36,935 nt of DNA from Sneathiella sp. (GTDB taxonomy: Bacteria; Pseudomonadota; Alphaproteobacteria; Sneathiellales; Sneathiellaceae): the NCBI RefSeq assembly GCF_029233945.1, contig NZ_JARGOQ010000035.1, forward strand, positions 3,865-40,799, given 5' to 3'. Positions 25,513 to 33,833 of this stretch are shown piece after piece. The notes below the pieces were generated by a model. That model had not been told where the DNA came from. It made no database searches and saw only the letters and a list, made by a program, of their open reading frames with translations. A program made the position numbers and the translations under genes. Every line of letters begins with the position of its first letter. Positions within the stretch are counted from its first letter, which is position 1.

Positions 25513-26199
25513 TTACCCCGCCGTTGTCGCCTTCGCATTCCAAAGCGCGGGTTTCTCCGACCCTGACGTAATTTCACCGGTCAGGACGGAGGTCACCATA
25601 TCCTCGATTGTCTGGGTTTCCCGCTCGATAAGGGAATCGAACCAGGCCGCCAGCAAAGAGGAGGGGATGGCGATTGCAAGACCCACCGCAGTCGTCAACA
25701 GCGCCACCCAGATACCACCGGCAAGAATGGACGGGTCAACCGTCGCACCGGCACTTTGCAGGGCCTGAAACGCATCGATCATCCCGAGCACTGTCCCGAA
25801 CAGACCGAGCAGTGGCGCGACCTGGCCCACTGTCTCCATAATACGGATACCGAACCGCGCACGCGCAATCTCACGGGAGGCAACCCGGTCGATATCTTCT
25901 CGTATCAGCGTGCCTTTATCCGGGTGATAAAGCATTCCCCGCATCGCATGGATAAGCGCCTGGGGAAGAGGCCCTCGCCGGTGTGACAGAATGCCGATCG
26001 GTTCCGGCCCCTGTTTGATGCGCCAGAGGGCAAGCGCCTGCCGGGCTGGCTCATGACGGCCAATACCGAGCCGGAGGAAAATCCATCCCTTGTAAAGCGC
26101 CGTTGCCAGAGAAATAACGGACAGGAAAAGCAGGATGGCGACAACCGGTCCGCCTTTTTCGAGCAGGGAAAGAATATAATCAAACATAGGATGATCCAT
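25513..26199 (-). CDS. exbB: ExbB/TolQ/MotA-family proton channel protein
   Basis: This protein of about 228 residues has the three-helix ExbB topology. The first helix is GGPVVAILLFLSVISLATALY, and the conserved cytoplasmic-to-membrane part is IRIMETVGQVAPLLGLFGTVLGMIDAFQAL. The last helix, GGIWVALLTTAVGLAIAIPSSLLAAWF, carries the family Thr residues that line the pore. Five copies are expected to surround an ExbD dimer. The start is uncertain: GTG 26208, ATG 26199 and ATG 26187 are all in frame with no strong Shine-Dalgarno sequence. It is followed directly by two exbD genes. Confidence 0.92.
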   Translation of the reverse strand: MDHPMFDYILSLLEKGGPVVAILLFLSVISLATALYKGWIFLRLGIGRHEPARQALALWRIKQGPEPIGILSHRRGPLPQALIHAMRGMLYHPDKGTLIREDIDRVASREIARARFGIRIMETVGQVAPLLGLFGTVLGMIDAFQALQSAGATVDPSILAGGIWVALLTTAVGLAIAIPSSLLAAWFDSLIERETQTIEDMVTSVLTGEITSGSEKPALWNAKATTAG

Positions 26200-26217
26200 C
26201 TGGGTCACAGGAGGTAC

Positions 26218-26655
26218 TTACAGGCCAAGTTCTATGGAAATACGGCTCGACGGACGGATCGCGTCCAAACATTGCGCCGCCGTCATGTCCGTCATCTGGC
26301 AATCCGAGACATCATTGATCAGGATTGTCCCGATATCCGAACAGGAAGTCTCCGCCAGATCATACTGCAAAATCCGGCGCTTTCCCTGGGTCAATCGCCC
26401 GGTGCTGATGAGCAGAAAATCCTTCGTCATCTGTTCCTTGTCGAGAATGGCAACTTCCATGCTGATATCCGATATTGTACCCGCGAGGGTATTGTGAAAT
26501 AGAAAGCTGACCCGGCAGGCACCTTCAACTTGCACGGCGTTGTTCAATTCCAGTGTCAGCTCTTTTTTCGACTCTTGGGCTGTTGCGCTGTGACAAACAG
26601 CAAAAAAAGCGAGGATTGGCAACATAAGTCGTAAACTGAGTTTTGGCTGTGTCAT
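26218..26655 (-). CDS. Uncharacterised exported protein of the iron-uptake operon
   Basis: I do not recognise this 145-residue protein. It begins with a clear Sec signal peptide (SLRLMLPILAFFAVCHSATAQ), so the mature part of about 120 residues should be periplasmic. The mature protein is predicted to be mostly beta, with phrases such as VSFLFHNTLAGTISDISMEVAIL and RILQYDLAETSCSDIG, and it holds four cysteines (in ACRVS, TSCSD, DCQM and QCLD) that could make two disulfides. It overlaps the ABC ATPase stop by 4 bp (ATGA) and lies 9-18 bp before exbB, so its production is tied to the uptake machinery. A role in the Ton complex or in handling the ligand is possible but only inferred. Confidence 0.82.
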   Translation of the reverse strand: MTQPKLSLRLMLPILAFFAVCHSATAQESKKELTLELNNAVQVEGACRVSFLFHNTLAGTISDISMEVAILDKEQMTKDFLLISTGRLTQGKRRILQYDLAETSCSDIGTILINDVSDCQMTDMTAAQCLDAIRPSSRISIELGL

Positions 26656-27494
26656 TGTTTCTCCATCATATTCATGTGTTCGACAACGGATTGGGAAGCG
26701 CCGGTTTCCACCGCCGTCAGCAAAACAACGGGATCCCCGTTGGAGCATAGCTCAATCCGGGCGTCCACTCCATAAACACGGCGGATAACTTCGCTGTCAA
26801 GCTCACGGCTTGCACAATCGGCGGCGATTTCACCATCGTTCAGCACAATGAGGCGATTGCATTGGCGAAGAGCGAGGTTGAGATCATGAATAGCGATCAG
26901 CGCCAGCGCATTGTGTTCCTGAAGATACCGGCGGGTGAGATTAAGTACCTCCACCTGCCAGCGCAGATCAAGCGCCGAGGTTGGCTCATCCAGCAGCAGG
27001 ACTTTCGGCTTTTTCAACAACACCATGGCGACAGCGACAAGCTGTCTCTTGCCGCCGGAAAGCTCCGATAACGGACGCATGGCATATTCGCCGAGATCCA
27101 GCTTGTTGAGAACCCCTGAGATTGTCGTCGCATCCTTTTCCGCTCCGTTCGACAGTCCCGCAATTTGAAGGCTCGCGAGCAGCAACTCATAGACGGTGAG
27201 GGAGGAGACTTGCGGTATTTGCTGCGGCAAATAGGCAATCTCACGAATACGCTGAGCCGGTGTCATGCGGGCAATATCCTGCATCTCCGCTCCCGCTCCG
27301 GCGTGCAATCGGGCAATGCCGGTATAGCGTTGCAGTCCGGCAAGGCTGCGCAGCAAGGTTGATTTCCCCGCCGCGTTGGGACCGATAACCCCGACAAGCT
27401 CTCCCGCAGCAAGAGAGGGGACGGAGATATCCTTCAGGATATGCCGCCCGGACAGATGCACATTCAGATTTTCCGTTTTCAACTGAAGAGTCAT
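26652..27494 (-). CDS. Iron-chelate ABC transporter ATP-binding protein (FecE/FhuC type)
   Basis: This 280-residue ATPase has Walker A GPNAAGKST at 38-46, the Q loop in YLPQQ at about 88-92, a signature motif LSGGKRQ at 145-151 and Walker B VLLLDEP at 165-171, followed by the D loop SALD and the H loop His in AIHD. It energises import of the ligand through the FecCD-like permease across the inner membrane. Its start overlaps the permease stop by 4 bp, and its stop overlaps the next gene, so all are translationally coupled. Siderophore, haem and B12 importers share this ATPase type; the neighbouring siderophore reductase favours ferric siderophores. Confidence 0.94.
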   Translation of the reverse strand: MTLQLKTENLNVHLSGRHILKDISVPSLAAGELVGVIGPNAAGKSTLLRSLAGLQRYTGIARLHAGAGAEMQDIARMTPAQRIREIAYLPQQIPQVSSLTVYELLLASLQIAGLSNGAEKDATTISGVLNKLDLGEYAMRPLSELSGGKRQLVAVAMVLLKKPKVLLLDEPTSALDLRWQVEVLNLTRRYLQEHNALALIAIHDLNLALRQCNRLIVLNDGEIAADCASRELDSEVIRRVYGVDARIELCSNGDPVVLLTAVETGASQSVVEHMNMMEKQ

Positions 27495-28561
27495 AGATGC
27501 GCCCTCTTTTGCGTGAGAACGAGAAGGAGGAAAATCGGCACGCCGATGAGGGAGGTCACGATCCCCACCGGGATAATTGCCCCCGGCAACAGGGATTTTG
27601 AGACAATGGAGGCGAGGGACAGTAGCAACGCCCCGGACAGGGCCGCGCCCGGAATAAGATACTTGTGATTTTCCCCGAGCAGCAGCCGAGCGATATGCGG
27701 CCCAACCAGTCCGACAAAGCTGATAGTGCCGACGAAGCAGACCGCGACTGCCGCCAGAAGGGATGTGCGTAGTATCACCTTAAGACGCAAACGCTTTACC
27801 GGCACGCCAAGGCTGCTCGCCTGCTCTTCCCCGCCTTTCAGAAGGGTAAGTTGCCACACATCGCGCAGGCAGAACGGCAGGACCAACAGAACAACCGCCG
27901 ACACAACCCCGACTTCCAGCCACCCGGCCCGCGTCAGATTGCCGATCGTCCAGAAGACAATCAATTGCGTGGCTTCCGCCGTAGCGACATACTGGATCGC
28001 CGCGGTGAGCGCCGTGGACAGGAAGACAATGGCAATCCCGAACAGGATGGCCGTGTTGATACTCCCGCCGAAAGCAGCCGTCATCAACAGAATGGCAAGG
28101 CCAGCCGACAGAGACCCTATAAAAGCGAAGAAGGGCAGGCTGATCCATTCCGCAACGCCCGGAATACTGATATCGAACACGATGGAGATGGCCGCGCCAA
28201 GAGCTGCGGAGGAGGAGAGGCCAAGCGTATAAGGGCTTGCAAGCGGGTTATTGAGGACCGTCTGCGTTTCCACACCAGCAAGGCCGAGCGCCGCCCCGAC
28301 GGCAAGCGCAATCAGGGCATCGGGCAGGCGTATCTGGTAGAGGATCACGGACTCGGCACGGCTCAGGCTGCTGCCATCGAAAATACCGGTTAGCAGATCA
28401 CCCGCTGAAAGCACGGCAGGACCAGTGACGATATCCCCAAGGAACGACAAAGAAATACTCGCCGCGATCAGGAACAGCAAAAAAGAGCGGCGCCAGTTCA
28501 GATGGCGATAGGCGCTGATATAGTCAGGCCCTGCCTTCATCGACATGTCTTCACTGCTCAT
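27491..28561 (-). CDS. FecCD-family iron-chelate ABC permease
   Basis: This 356-residue membrane protein belongs to the BtuC/FecCD/FhuB family with about ten transmembrane helices. Visible family blocks are IRLPDALIALAVGAALGLAGVETQTVLNNPLASPYTLGLSSSAALGAA near the start and GTISFVGLVGPHIARLLLGENHKYLIPGAALSGALLL near the end, the latter including the coupling helix that contacts the ATPase. The first of these matches the GxxxQ-x2-xxNPLAxP signature of the family. It should form a homodimer. It overlaps both neighbouring transporter genes by 4 bp. Confidence 0.94.
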   Translation of the reverse strand: MSSEDMSMKAGPDYISAYRHLNWRRSFLLFLIAASISLSFLGDIVTGPAVLSAGDLLTGIFDGSSLSRAESVILYQIRLPDALIALAVGAALGLAGVETQTVLNNPLASPYTLGLSSSAALGAAISIVFDISIPGVAEWISLPFFAFIGSLSAGLAILLMTAAFGGSINTAILFGIAIVFLSTALTAAIQYVATAEATQLIVFWTIGNLTRAGWLEVGVVSAVVLLVLPFCLRDVWQLTLLKGGEEQASSLGVPVKRLRLKVILRTSLLAAVAVCFVGTISFVGLVGPHIARLLLGENHKYLIPGAALSGALLLSLASIVSKSLLPGAIIPVGIVTSLIGVPIFLLLVLTQKRAHL

Positions 28562-29691
28562 TGCCCTTTCAATCCGATGCTAAAGAGACCGCCAGGCTGG
28601 AAGGGTAGGAATCTGTCCTGCATTTCCATCATAGTTTCCTGTAAATCGACATCCGAAAACAATTCCGGATGCTGCCATTTCGCGAAGGCGATAAGTGCAT
28701 ATATATTCCAGGCGGAGTTATAAAAATTGTGCCAGATTCCATAAACTTGCCCGTCCTGAACGGCGCTTAATGTATCAAAGCCCGGCCGCTCGGCAAGCGC
28801 TTTAAGGATGGCGCGCTCTTCTGCTTCATCCGCACCTATACCCAGGGACAGGGGCTTCTCCTTATCCGACTGCCCGCCGATGGAACCGCTTGCCGTCCCG
28901 ATCAGGATGTCGGGATCTTCGGTGATCAGGAATTCCAGCGTATGGCGACCGATAACGGCCGGTGTGACCTTCGCCGAGATATTGATCCCGCCTGCAAAAT
29001 CGATGAATGAACCAAGCATCCCGTTCGCCATGGAAATACAGCAATCGACCTTTCCGGCATGCACCTCGATAAAAACCGTCGGTTTTTCACTGTCCGGTAA
29101 ATTCTTGACCCGATCCGCAACCAGTGATTTCTTGCCTTCATAGAAATCAACAAACTCAGCAGCCCGCTTTTCCTGACCTATCACTTTGCCAATCAATTCA
29201 ATGCTCTTGGGTGTGTTGTTCAGAATATCGATGGAAAAATCGATAAAGATGACGGGAATACTGGCCGCCTCCAACTGCGCAATCATCTCCTTGTTCTCAA
29301 TCGTTGGTCCATGGCCGCGCAGGCCAAAAATCGCGACATCCGGATTAAGCGTAATCATTTTCTCCGCGGAGACACTATCGGCGCTGGTGTTGCCGATACG
29401 GGCGATCTCCTCGATCTTCGGAAACTGCTTTTTGAAAGCGGCATATCCGGCGGGATCGAATTTCTCGAATTCCCCCTGCATACCGACAATCATCTCATCG
29501 GGATTATCTATAAGCAGCGCGAGCGAGGTGAAAAAGCGACCTTCTCCGACAATTAGTCGCGTCGCGGGCGCGGGCAGGGTTACTTCCCGGCCAGCCAGAT
29601 CCTTCACGACAATCTCTGCGTTGGCGGCGGAAGAGCCAAATCCCGCCACCAACGCCGCCCCCATGAACACAAGGCTTAAAAACTTATGCAT
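28558..29691 (-). CDS. Periplasmic iron-chelate-binding protein (FecB/BtuF-type SBP)
   Basis: This 377-residue protein begins with a Sec signal peptide cleaved after about residue 25 (SSAANA before EIVVKDLAGREVTLP), so it is a soluble periplasmic protein, not a lipoprotein. The two-lobed class III fold is supported by VVKDLAGREVTLPAPATRLIVG, LNPDVAIFGLRG, the central SIELIGKVIGQEKRAAEFVDFYEGK helix, and the ITEDPDILIGTASG block. It should receive the ligand from the TonB-dependent receptor and deliver it to the permease. At 377 residues it is longer than the usual 300-330, mainly at the C-terminus. The start gives a standard leader. Confidence 0.93.
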   Translation of the reverse strand: MHKFLSLVFMGAALVAGFGSSAANAEIVVKDLAGREVTLPAPATRLIVGEGRFFTSLALLIDNPDEMIVGMQGEFEKFDPAGYAAFKKQFPKIEEIARIGNTSADSVSAEKMITLNPDVAIFGLRGHGPTIENKEMIAQLEAASIPVIFIDFSIDILNNTPKSIELIGKVIGQEKRAAEFVDFYEGKKSLVADRVKNLPDSEKPTVFIEVHAGKVDCCISMANGMLGSFIDFAGGINISAKVTPAVIGRHTLEFLITEDPDILIGTASGSIGGQSDKEKPLSLGIGADEAEERAILKALAERPGFDTLSAVQDGQVYGIWHNFYNSAWNIYALIAFAKWQHPELFSDVDLQETMMEMQDRFLPFQPGGLFSIGLKGQ

Positions 29692-29703
29692 AGACGCGTT
29701 CCT

Positions 29704-31662
29704 CTAGAAAGTGACATTCACCATAAACAGGAAAGACCGTCCCGGTTCGTCCAGCGGCACGATGTTGCTCAAGCCCTGACCTGCGGTTGTTCTGTCCACA
29801 TAGGTTGCATCGAGAACATTGTTGATTTCCCCGCGCAGGCTGAGGCCCGGATAGGTCGCGGGCGACCATTCGGTAAACAGGTTGAACACGGCATATCCCG
29901 GCAGGCTCTCTGTTCCGGCGGGTGTATCGTTGTATTTCGCGGCAATCTCGGAACTGAAGCCTGTGGTGAGCCCGAGCGATTCAAAGAAATATCCGCCCGT
30001 AATATCGATGATCTGGCCTATGGGCGTACCGAGATAGAAGGCCGTCGTGCCAAGATCGGCGCCATTATAATCCACATCCGCATATATGTAGCTCGCACTT
30101 ACAAAGGCATTGTTCCAGTCCGCCCGAACGGAGGCGTCGAAACCCTTCGTCGTAAAGTCACCGCTGTTCGTCCGAAGGGCGGTATCCGGCACGATGACAT
30201 CGCGAATCTTAGTATAGAAATAATTAGCACCGAGGGTAAAAATACCGGCGTTTGCCTTGGCCCCGACGGTATAGTTGCGCGAATACATGGGGTCGATATC
30301 CGGATCATACGCGACGGCATTGCTGGTAAAGAACACTTCGTTCATGTCGATACCGCGAAAGACGTCCGATGCCCCCGCGACCAGGCTGACATTATCCGTC
30401 ACCGCATATTCAGCGGAAATATTGGGGCTGACGCCGAAATTACTAAAGTCCTGACCGTTGGCAGCCTCAAACCACTGGCCGTCCAGACGGAACCCGGTTG
30501 AAATATTGAGCGCGTCAAGTGGATTAAGGCGTGCCTGCACATATCCGCCAAGGTTCCAGACTTTTTCAGAGAATTTTCCTTGCGGAAAGGAGGCGAAGAA
30601 CCGCTCGTTCGTTCCCTTGTCATAGTAAAAATCCGAACCAACCGTGAGAGATCCCGTATCAAGCTGAAACCTGTTCTGGGCCTTGCCGCCATAGCTGTCG
30701 ATCTTGCTGTGATAGCTTGCCGGCGTGCTTCCGGGCCGGTTCAGGTCATAGTTATTGTAGTAGAACTCAACCTCCGGATCGTAAAGGTCGGTAGGGTCCG
30801 TTGTTTCATATCCAACGGTAATGGTCGTCCGGGAGAGATCATTCTGCTGCGGGGGAAGATCTGCCGCTGCGCTGGCGCCAGCGAGGCCCGCGAAATTTGT
30901 CCGATAGGGACGATCCGCGTCATCCACCGAGTAATCAATGGAAGAATAAATCCTGTGGCCACTGCTGCTTTCCGCCCCGAGCTTGAGGAGGCCGGACCAG
31001 AAGTCTTCGCTGCTTGCCAGTTGCGTATCACCGCTGCCATTCTTGTAGTCGTCACCCTTGGCGCGGGTTATCGCCCCCAAATAATCAACACCACCGGTCT
31101 TACCATATCCCGAAGTCGTCACCTTGATTGTTTTGGAATTCGTATCGTAGGACGTATTGACGAACGCCCCGAGATTTTGCCCGGGTGCCAGTAAATCACC
31201 GGCGCTTTTCGTCTTAAATCGGATGGCGCCACCCGAGGCGCCCGGACCGGAATCCGCCGCCGCGACACCGGCTTCAACCTCAACGGATTGAAGAAGCGCG
31301 GGGTCGATCAGGATGCTGCCGTTATGATGGAAGATATTATTGACCTGACGCGCGCCGTCTATCTGGACATTCAGGTTATGATCTTCAACACCGCGCACAA
31401 ATATCTTGTTTGATGCATTTGTAGTGCCGCCAACAGAAACACTGGAATCTCCCTTGAACACATCCGAAAGTGACTGCGGCTGCAAAAAGTCAAGATCCTC
31501 CGACGTTACCTTGCCCGTCACGCTGAGGTCATCGGCTGGCACCTCGGTTGAGACATTGATCGGTTGTTCAAGCGGGGCTTCCTTTTCCTGGGCATGCAGC
31601 GGGGCCACAAACAATACAGTGAAAAGGCAGGTAGTGCCGGCGAGATAAGTTCTTAAATTCAT
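29704..31662 (-). CDS. TonB-dependent outer-membrane receptor for an iron chelate
   Basis: This 652-residue protein has a signal peptide (cleaved after about 24), a plug domain (about 45-160, with IFVRGVEDHNLNVQIDGARQ, NNIFHHNGS and AGVAAADSGPGASGGAIRF) and a 22-strand barrel ending in aromatic residue F652 (FLFMVNVTF). The plug resembles the haem/haemoglobin receptor branch, but the FRAP/NPNL signature is changed to VFRG and YDPDID, so a haem substrate is doubtful. The adjacent siderophore reductase favours a siderophore. It lies 24 bp after the reductase gene and 12 bp before the binding-protein gene. Confidence 0.93.
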   Translation of the reverse strand: MNLRTYLAGTTCLFTVLFVAPLHAQEKEAPLEQPINVSTEVPADDLSVTGKVTSEDLDFLQPQSLSDVFKGDSSVSVGGTTNASNKIFVRGVEDHNLNVQIDGARQVNNIFHHNGSILIDPALLQSVEVEAGVAAADSGPGASGGAIRFKTKSAGDLLAPGQNLGAFVNTSYDTNSKTIKVTTSGYGKTGGVDYLGAITRAKGDDYKNGSGDTQLASSEDFWSGLLKLGAESSSGHRIYSSIDYSVDDADRPYRTNFAGLAGASAAADLPPQQNDLSRTTITVGYETTDPTDLYDPEVEFYYNNYDLNRPGSTPASYHSKIDSYGGKAQNRFQLDTGSLTVGSDFYYDKGTNERFFASFPQGKFSEKVWNLGGYVQARLNPLDALNISTGFRLDGQWFEAANGQDFSNFGVSPNISAEYAVTDNVSLVAGASDVFRGIDMNEVFFTSNAVAYDPDIDPMYSRNYTVGAKANAGIFTLGANYFYTKIRDVIVPDTALRTNSGDFTTKGFDASVRADWNNAFVSASYIYADVDYNGADLGTTAFYLGTPIGQIIDITGGYFFESLGLTTGFSSEIAAKYNDTPAGTESLPGYAVFNLFTEWSPATYPGLSLRGEINNVLDATYVDRTTAGQGLSNIVPLDEPGRSFLFMVNVTF

Positions 31663-31686
31663 CGTTTATACTCTCTGTAGAAACTG

Positions 31687-32526
31687 TTAGTGCGTGTGGG
31701 AATGACCAGCCTTGGATGCGGAGTCATCTCCATAGTCGTTATCGGGGTAGTTTTCCGCCTGCTGTTTCCAGTAACCGCGGGTCAGCAGCCTGTCGGCCGG
31801 CACGTCAAATTCCTGTGCCAGGGAATGACGAATGCGGCGCATGATGCCGGATTCGCAGGCCACCCACCAATACGCATCAGGATATTCGCGAGCAGCACGG
31901 CGAACTTCCTCAACAAGCCGCTCACCGAATGCCTTGCCAATTCCCTCCGCGCGGTGCAGCCAGATCGGAGAGAAAGGCACATGCGGGCTAAGAGGACGTT
32001 CTTCCTCCAGGGTGTCAACTTCCAGGATCATTTCGGCAATGCGGGTTTCACCAGCCGCCTCAAGCACCATGGAGGCCGCCGGGATGGCCGTGTCATCCGC
32101 GACAATGATAAGCCTGTCAGCTGTTTCCGGCGGAACATACCCACCCCGCGGTCCAGCCAGAACGAGATGTTGCCCCGGCGTCGCCTGCCGTGCCCAACCG
32201 GAGGCAATTCCCTCTCCATGCAGCATGAAATCGATATCAATCTCTCCAATCTCGGGACGTACATTGCGCGGCGTATAGGTCCGGGAGGGAGGGAGCGGGC
32301 GAACCGGAGAATTATCCATCAATGACCAGTCAAAATCCCCAGGCACAAAAAACAGCTTTATGTGAGCGCCGGGGAGGGGAGGTTCGAAGCCGTCAAACTG
32401 ATCCGATATAAATGTCACTCGCCGCATACGCGGGCTCAAAACCGTGACTTCCTTCACCGTAATCTTGCGCGGTATCGGAAAATTCGGTTTTGACGCAGAC
32501 GCGGCTGTTGGTTCACCTGAAGTCAT
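31687..32526 (-). CDS. Siderophore-interacting FAD-binding ferric reductase
   Basis: This 279-residue protein belongs to the SIP family (ViuB/YqjH-like), cytoplasmic flavoenzymes that reduce Fe(III)-siderophores to release iron. The FAD-binding motif RTYTPRN and the pattern ASGWARQATPGQHLVLAGPRGGY, followed by an NAD(P)H-binding-like region ending YWWVACESGIMRRIRHSL, define the family, as does the RGYWKQ near the end. The C-terminal tail is His-rich (HSHTH), which may bind metal. AGGAG lies 9 nt before the ATG. It is the first gene of the operon and divergent from the AraC regulator. Confidence 0.94.
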   Translation of the reverse strand: MTSGEPTAASASKPNFPIPRKITVKEVTVLSPRMRRVTFISDQFDGFEPPLPGAHIKLFFVPGDFDWSLMDNSPVRPLPPSRTYTPRNVRPEIGEIDIDFMLHGEGIASGWARQATPGQHLVLAGPRGGYVPPETADRLIIVADDTAIPAASMVLEAAGETRIAEMILEVDTLEEERPLSPHVPFSPIWLHRAEGIGKAFGERLVEEVRRAAREYPDAYWWVACESGIMRRIRHSLAQEFDVPADRLLTRGYWKQQAENYPDNDYGDDSASKAGHSHTH

Positions 32527-32587
32527 ACTTCCAAGCTCCTAGTTGCAAATCATTCCTAATTTCAATATAATATGAGTCATACTCCAA
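32521..32587. promoter_or_regulatory. Direct repeat in the SIP/AraC divergent promoter, candidate regulator-binding sites
   Basis: AGTCATACTTCCAA at 32521-32534 and AGTCATACTCCAA at 32575-32587 are a direct repeat 54 bp apart, about five helical turns. The first copy covers the SIP start codon. AraC-family proteins typically bind direct repeats, and this is the spacer between an AraC gene and its likely target operon. A minus-strand AT-rich -10-like TATATT/TATTAT lies between the copies. A 14-nt hairpin, GGTCG-GTTG-CGACC, sits at 32590-32603. I found no convincing Fur box. Confidence 0.45.
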
Positions 32588-32679
32588 CTGGTCGGTTGCG
32601 ACCATGAAGGTCTTTTCTGCGGAAGCGACTTTCTTGTTTGTTAAAAATCGACCTCCCGGCATTTGTGAGGATTAAAAAG

Positions 32680-33672
32680 ATGATTGAGGAACAGCAGCTT
32701 ATAACGCCAACTGTTCGCGGATCCCGAAAGGACATGGTAAATTTCAATAACCGGAGCTATGACGAAAGGTGCCGCCCGGAAGAGCTGGTCGATGGAAAAA
32801 TCCTGTTTGAGCGGATCCATGACGGTTTCGGGGTCCATGCCTCGGACGCCGTGGAGCGGCAGGACGGTCGGTCCGCTTTTACCGAGATCCCGGGGCTGAG
32901 CATCATGGTCTTCCTGCGTGGCGATGTGAAAGCCGATCTCGGCACACAGTTCGTCCATTATGGCCATAGCCTGCGCCCGGACGGAAAAGAAGGGCCTTAC
33001 GCCAATATTCTCGCCAAGACCCAGAAAACGAAATTTGCGCGCTACTTTAAAAAGGGTGTTCATGTGCGCAAAGTCATTGTCGGCCTCAGCACGGATTGGC
33101 TCAATGACTATCTCAGGGAAGATACCCCGGAAACCCGTGCCATCGAGACGTTCCGGCAAACGCATCTGAACCTGATGGAATGGGTGCCGACGCCGCGTAT
33201 GGTCAATCTGGCCGAGGATATCCTGCTGTTTTCGGAACAACGCTCTCTGATGGAGAAGCTGTTCCTGGAACAACGGTCGATCGAGCTCGTGAGCGAGGCA
33301 TTCCGGATGCTGAATGAAGACAGGAAACCGGTCAATGATCCGCTGAACGAGCGGGAGCGCAAGATACTGAAGCTATCGCTCGATTATATCCATTCGCATT
33401 TCTATGAGACGCTTTCCATTGGAGCGCTCTCACGGGATGTCGGCATGGCAGCCAGCCAGATCCAGCGGCTGTTCAAGCAGGCCTTTGGCAAGACGGTGTT
33501 TGAATATATCCGCACCGAGCGGCTGTCTCTCGCCCATGATGGCCTTCGAAACAAGGGCATTGCCATCGCCGAGGCCGCCTATGTCGCCGGCTATTCCAAC
33601 ACCGCAAATTTCTCGACCGCCTTCAAGCGCCAGTTCGGCAAAACGCCCAAACAGGCGCGGCGGAACTTCTGA
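32680..33672 (+). CDS. AraC-family transcriptional regulator of the iron operon
   Basis: This 330-residue protein carries a C-terminal AraC DNA-binding domain of about 100 residues with two helix-turn-helix units (LSIGALSRDVGMAASQIQRLFKQAFG and GIAIAEAAYVAGYSNTANFSTAFKRQFGKTPKQARRNF). The N-terminal 230 residues are the ligand-sensing part and do not match a sugar-type cupin closely. The arrangement resembles siderophore-sensing activators such as PchR, YbtA and AlcR, which activate the uptake genes when the ferric siderophore is present; this is inferred from context. The start at 32680 has GTGAGG 10 nt upstream. An in-frame TTG 42 bp upstream is less likely. Confidence 0.92.
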   Translation: MIEEQQLITPTVRGSRKDMVNFNNRSYDERCRPEELVDGKILFERIHDGFGVHASDAVERQDGRSAFTEIPGLSIMVFLRGDVKADLGTQFVHYGHSLRPDGKEGPYANILAKTQKTKFARYFKKGVHVRKVIVGLSTDWLNDYLREDTPETRAIETFRQTHLNLMEWVPTPRMVNLAEDILLFSEQRSLMEKLFLEQRSIELVSEAFRMLNEDRKPVNDPLNERERKILKLSLDYIHSHFYETLSIGALSRDVGMAASQIQRLFKQAFGKTVFEYIRTERLSLAHDGLRNKGIAIAEAAYVAGYSNTANFSTAFKRQFGKTPKQARRNF

Positions 33673-33803
33673 AATAGCGCCAATATGTGTAAAAATCACC
33701 CAATCATGTTAACGAATAAAACAGTGGAAGGGCTGGAAGAATTATCGATTTTTAGGTCAGAAATTCACTGTTTCACTAATAGAACAATTAGCGCCCTTGA
33801 CTT

Positions 33804-33829
33804 ATGGAAATTGCTGCTGCAATTTCCAT
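33804..33829. repeat. Perfect 26-bp palindrome before the cobalamin riboswitch
   Basis: ATGGAAATTGC, TGCT, GCAATTTCCAT form a perfect 11-bp inverted repeat with a 4-nt loop. It starts two bases after a -35-like TTGACT (33797-33802) and ends four bases before the riboswitch P1 stem. No T-run follows, so it is not a standard terminator. It could be the operator of a dimeric repressor placed over the core promoter of the B12 uptake genes, or a hairpin in the 5' end of the transcript. Confidence 0.55.
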
Positions 33830-33833
33830 TTCA

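Noticed and set aside
32527-32679. Search for a Fur or Irr/RirA box before the iron operon.
   Set aside because: AAATCATTCC resembles half of a Fur site, but no convincing full palindrome was found.
33719-33773. AAACAGTG and CACTGTTT, an 8-bp inverted repeat 39 nt apart after the AraC gene.
   Set aside because: The loop is long and there is no T-run or link to a known site. In a stretch this AT-rich it may be chance.
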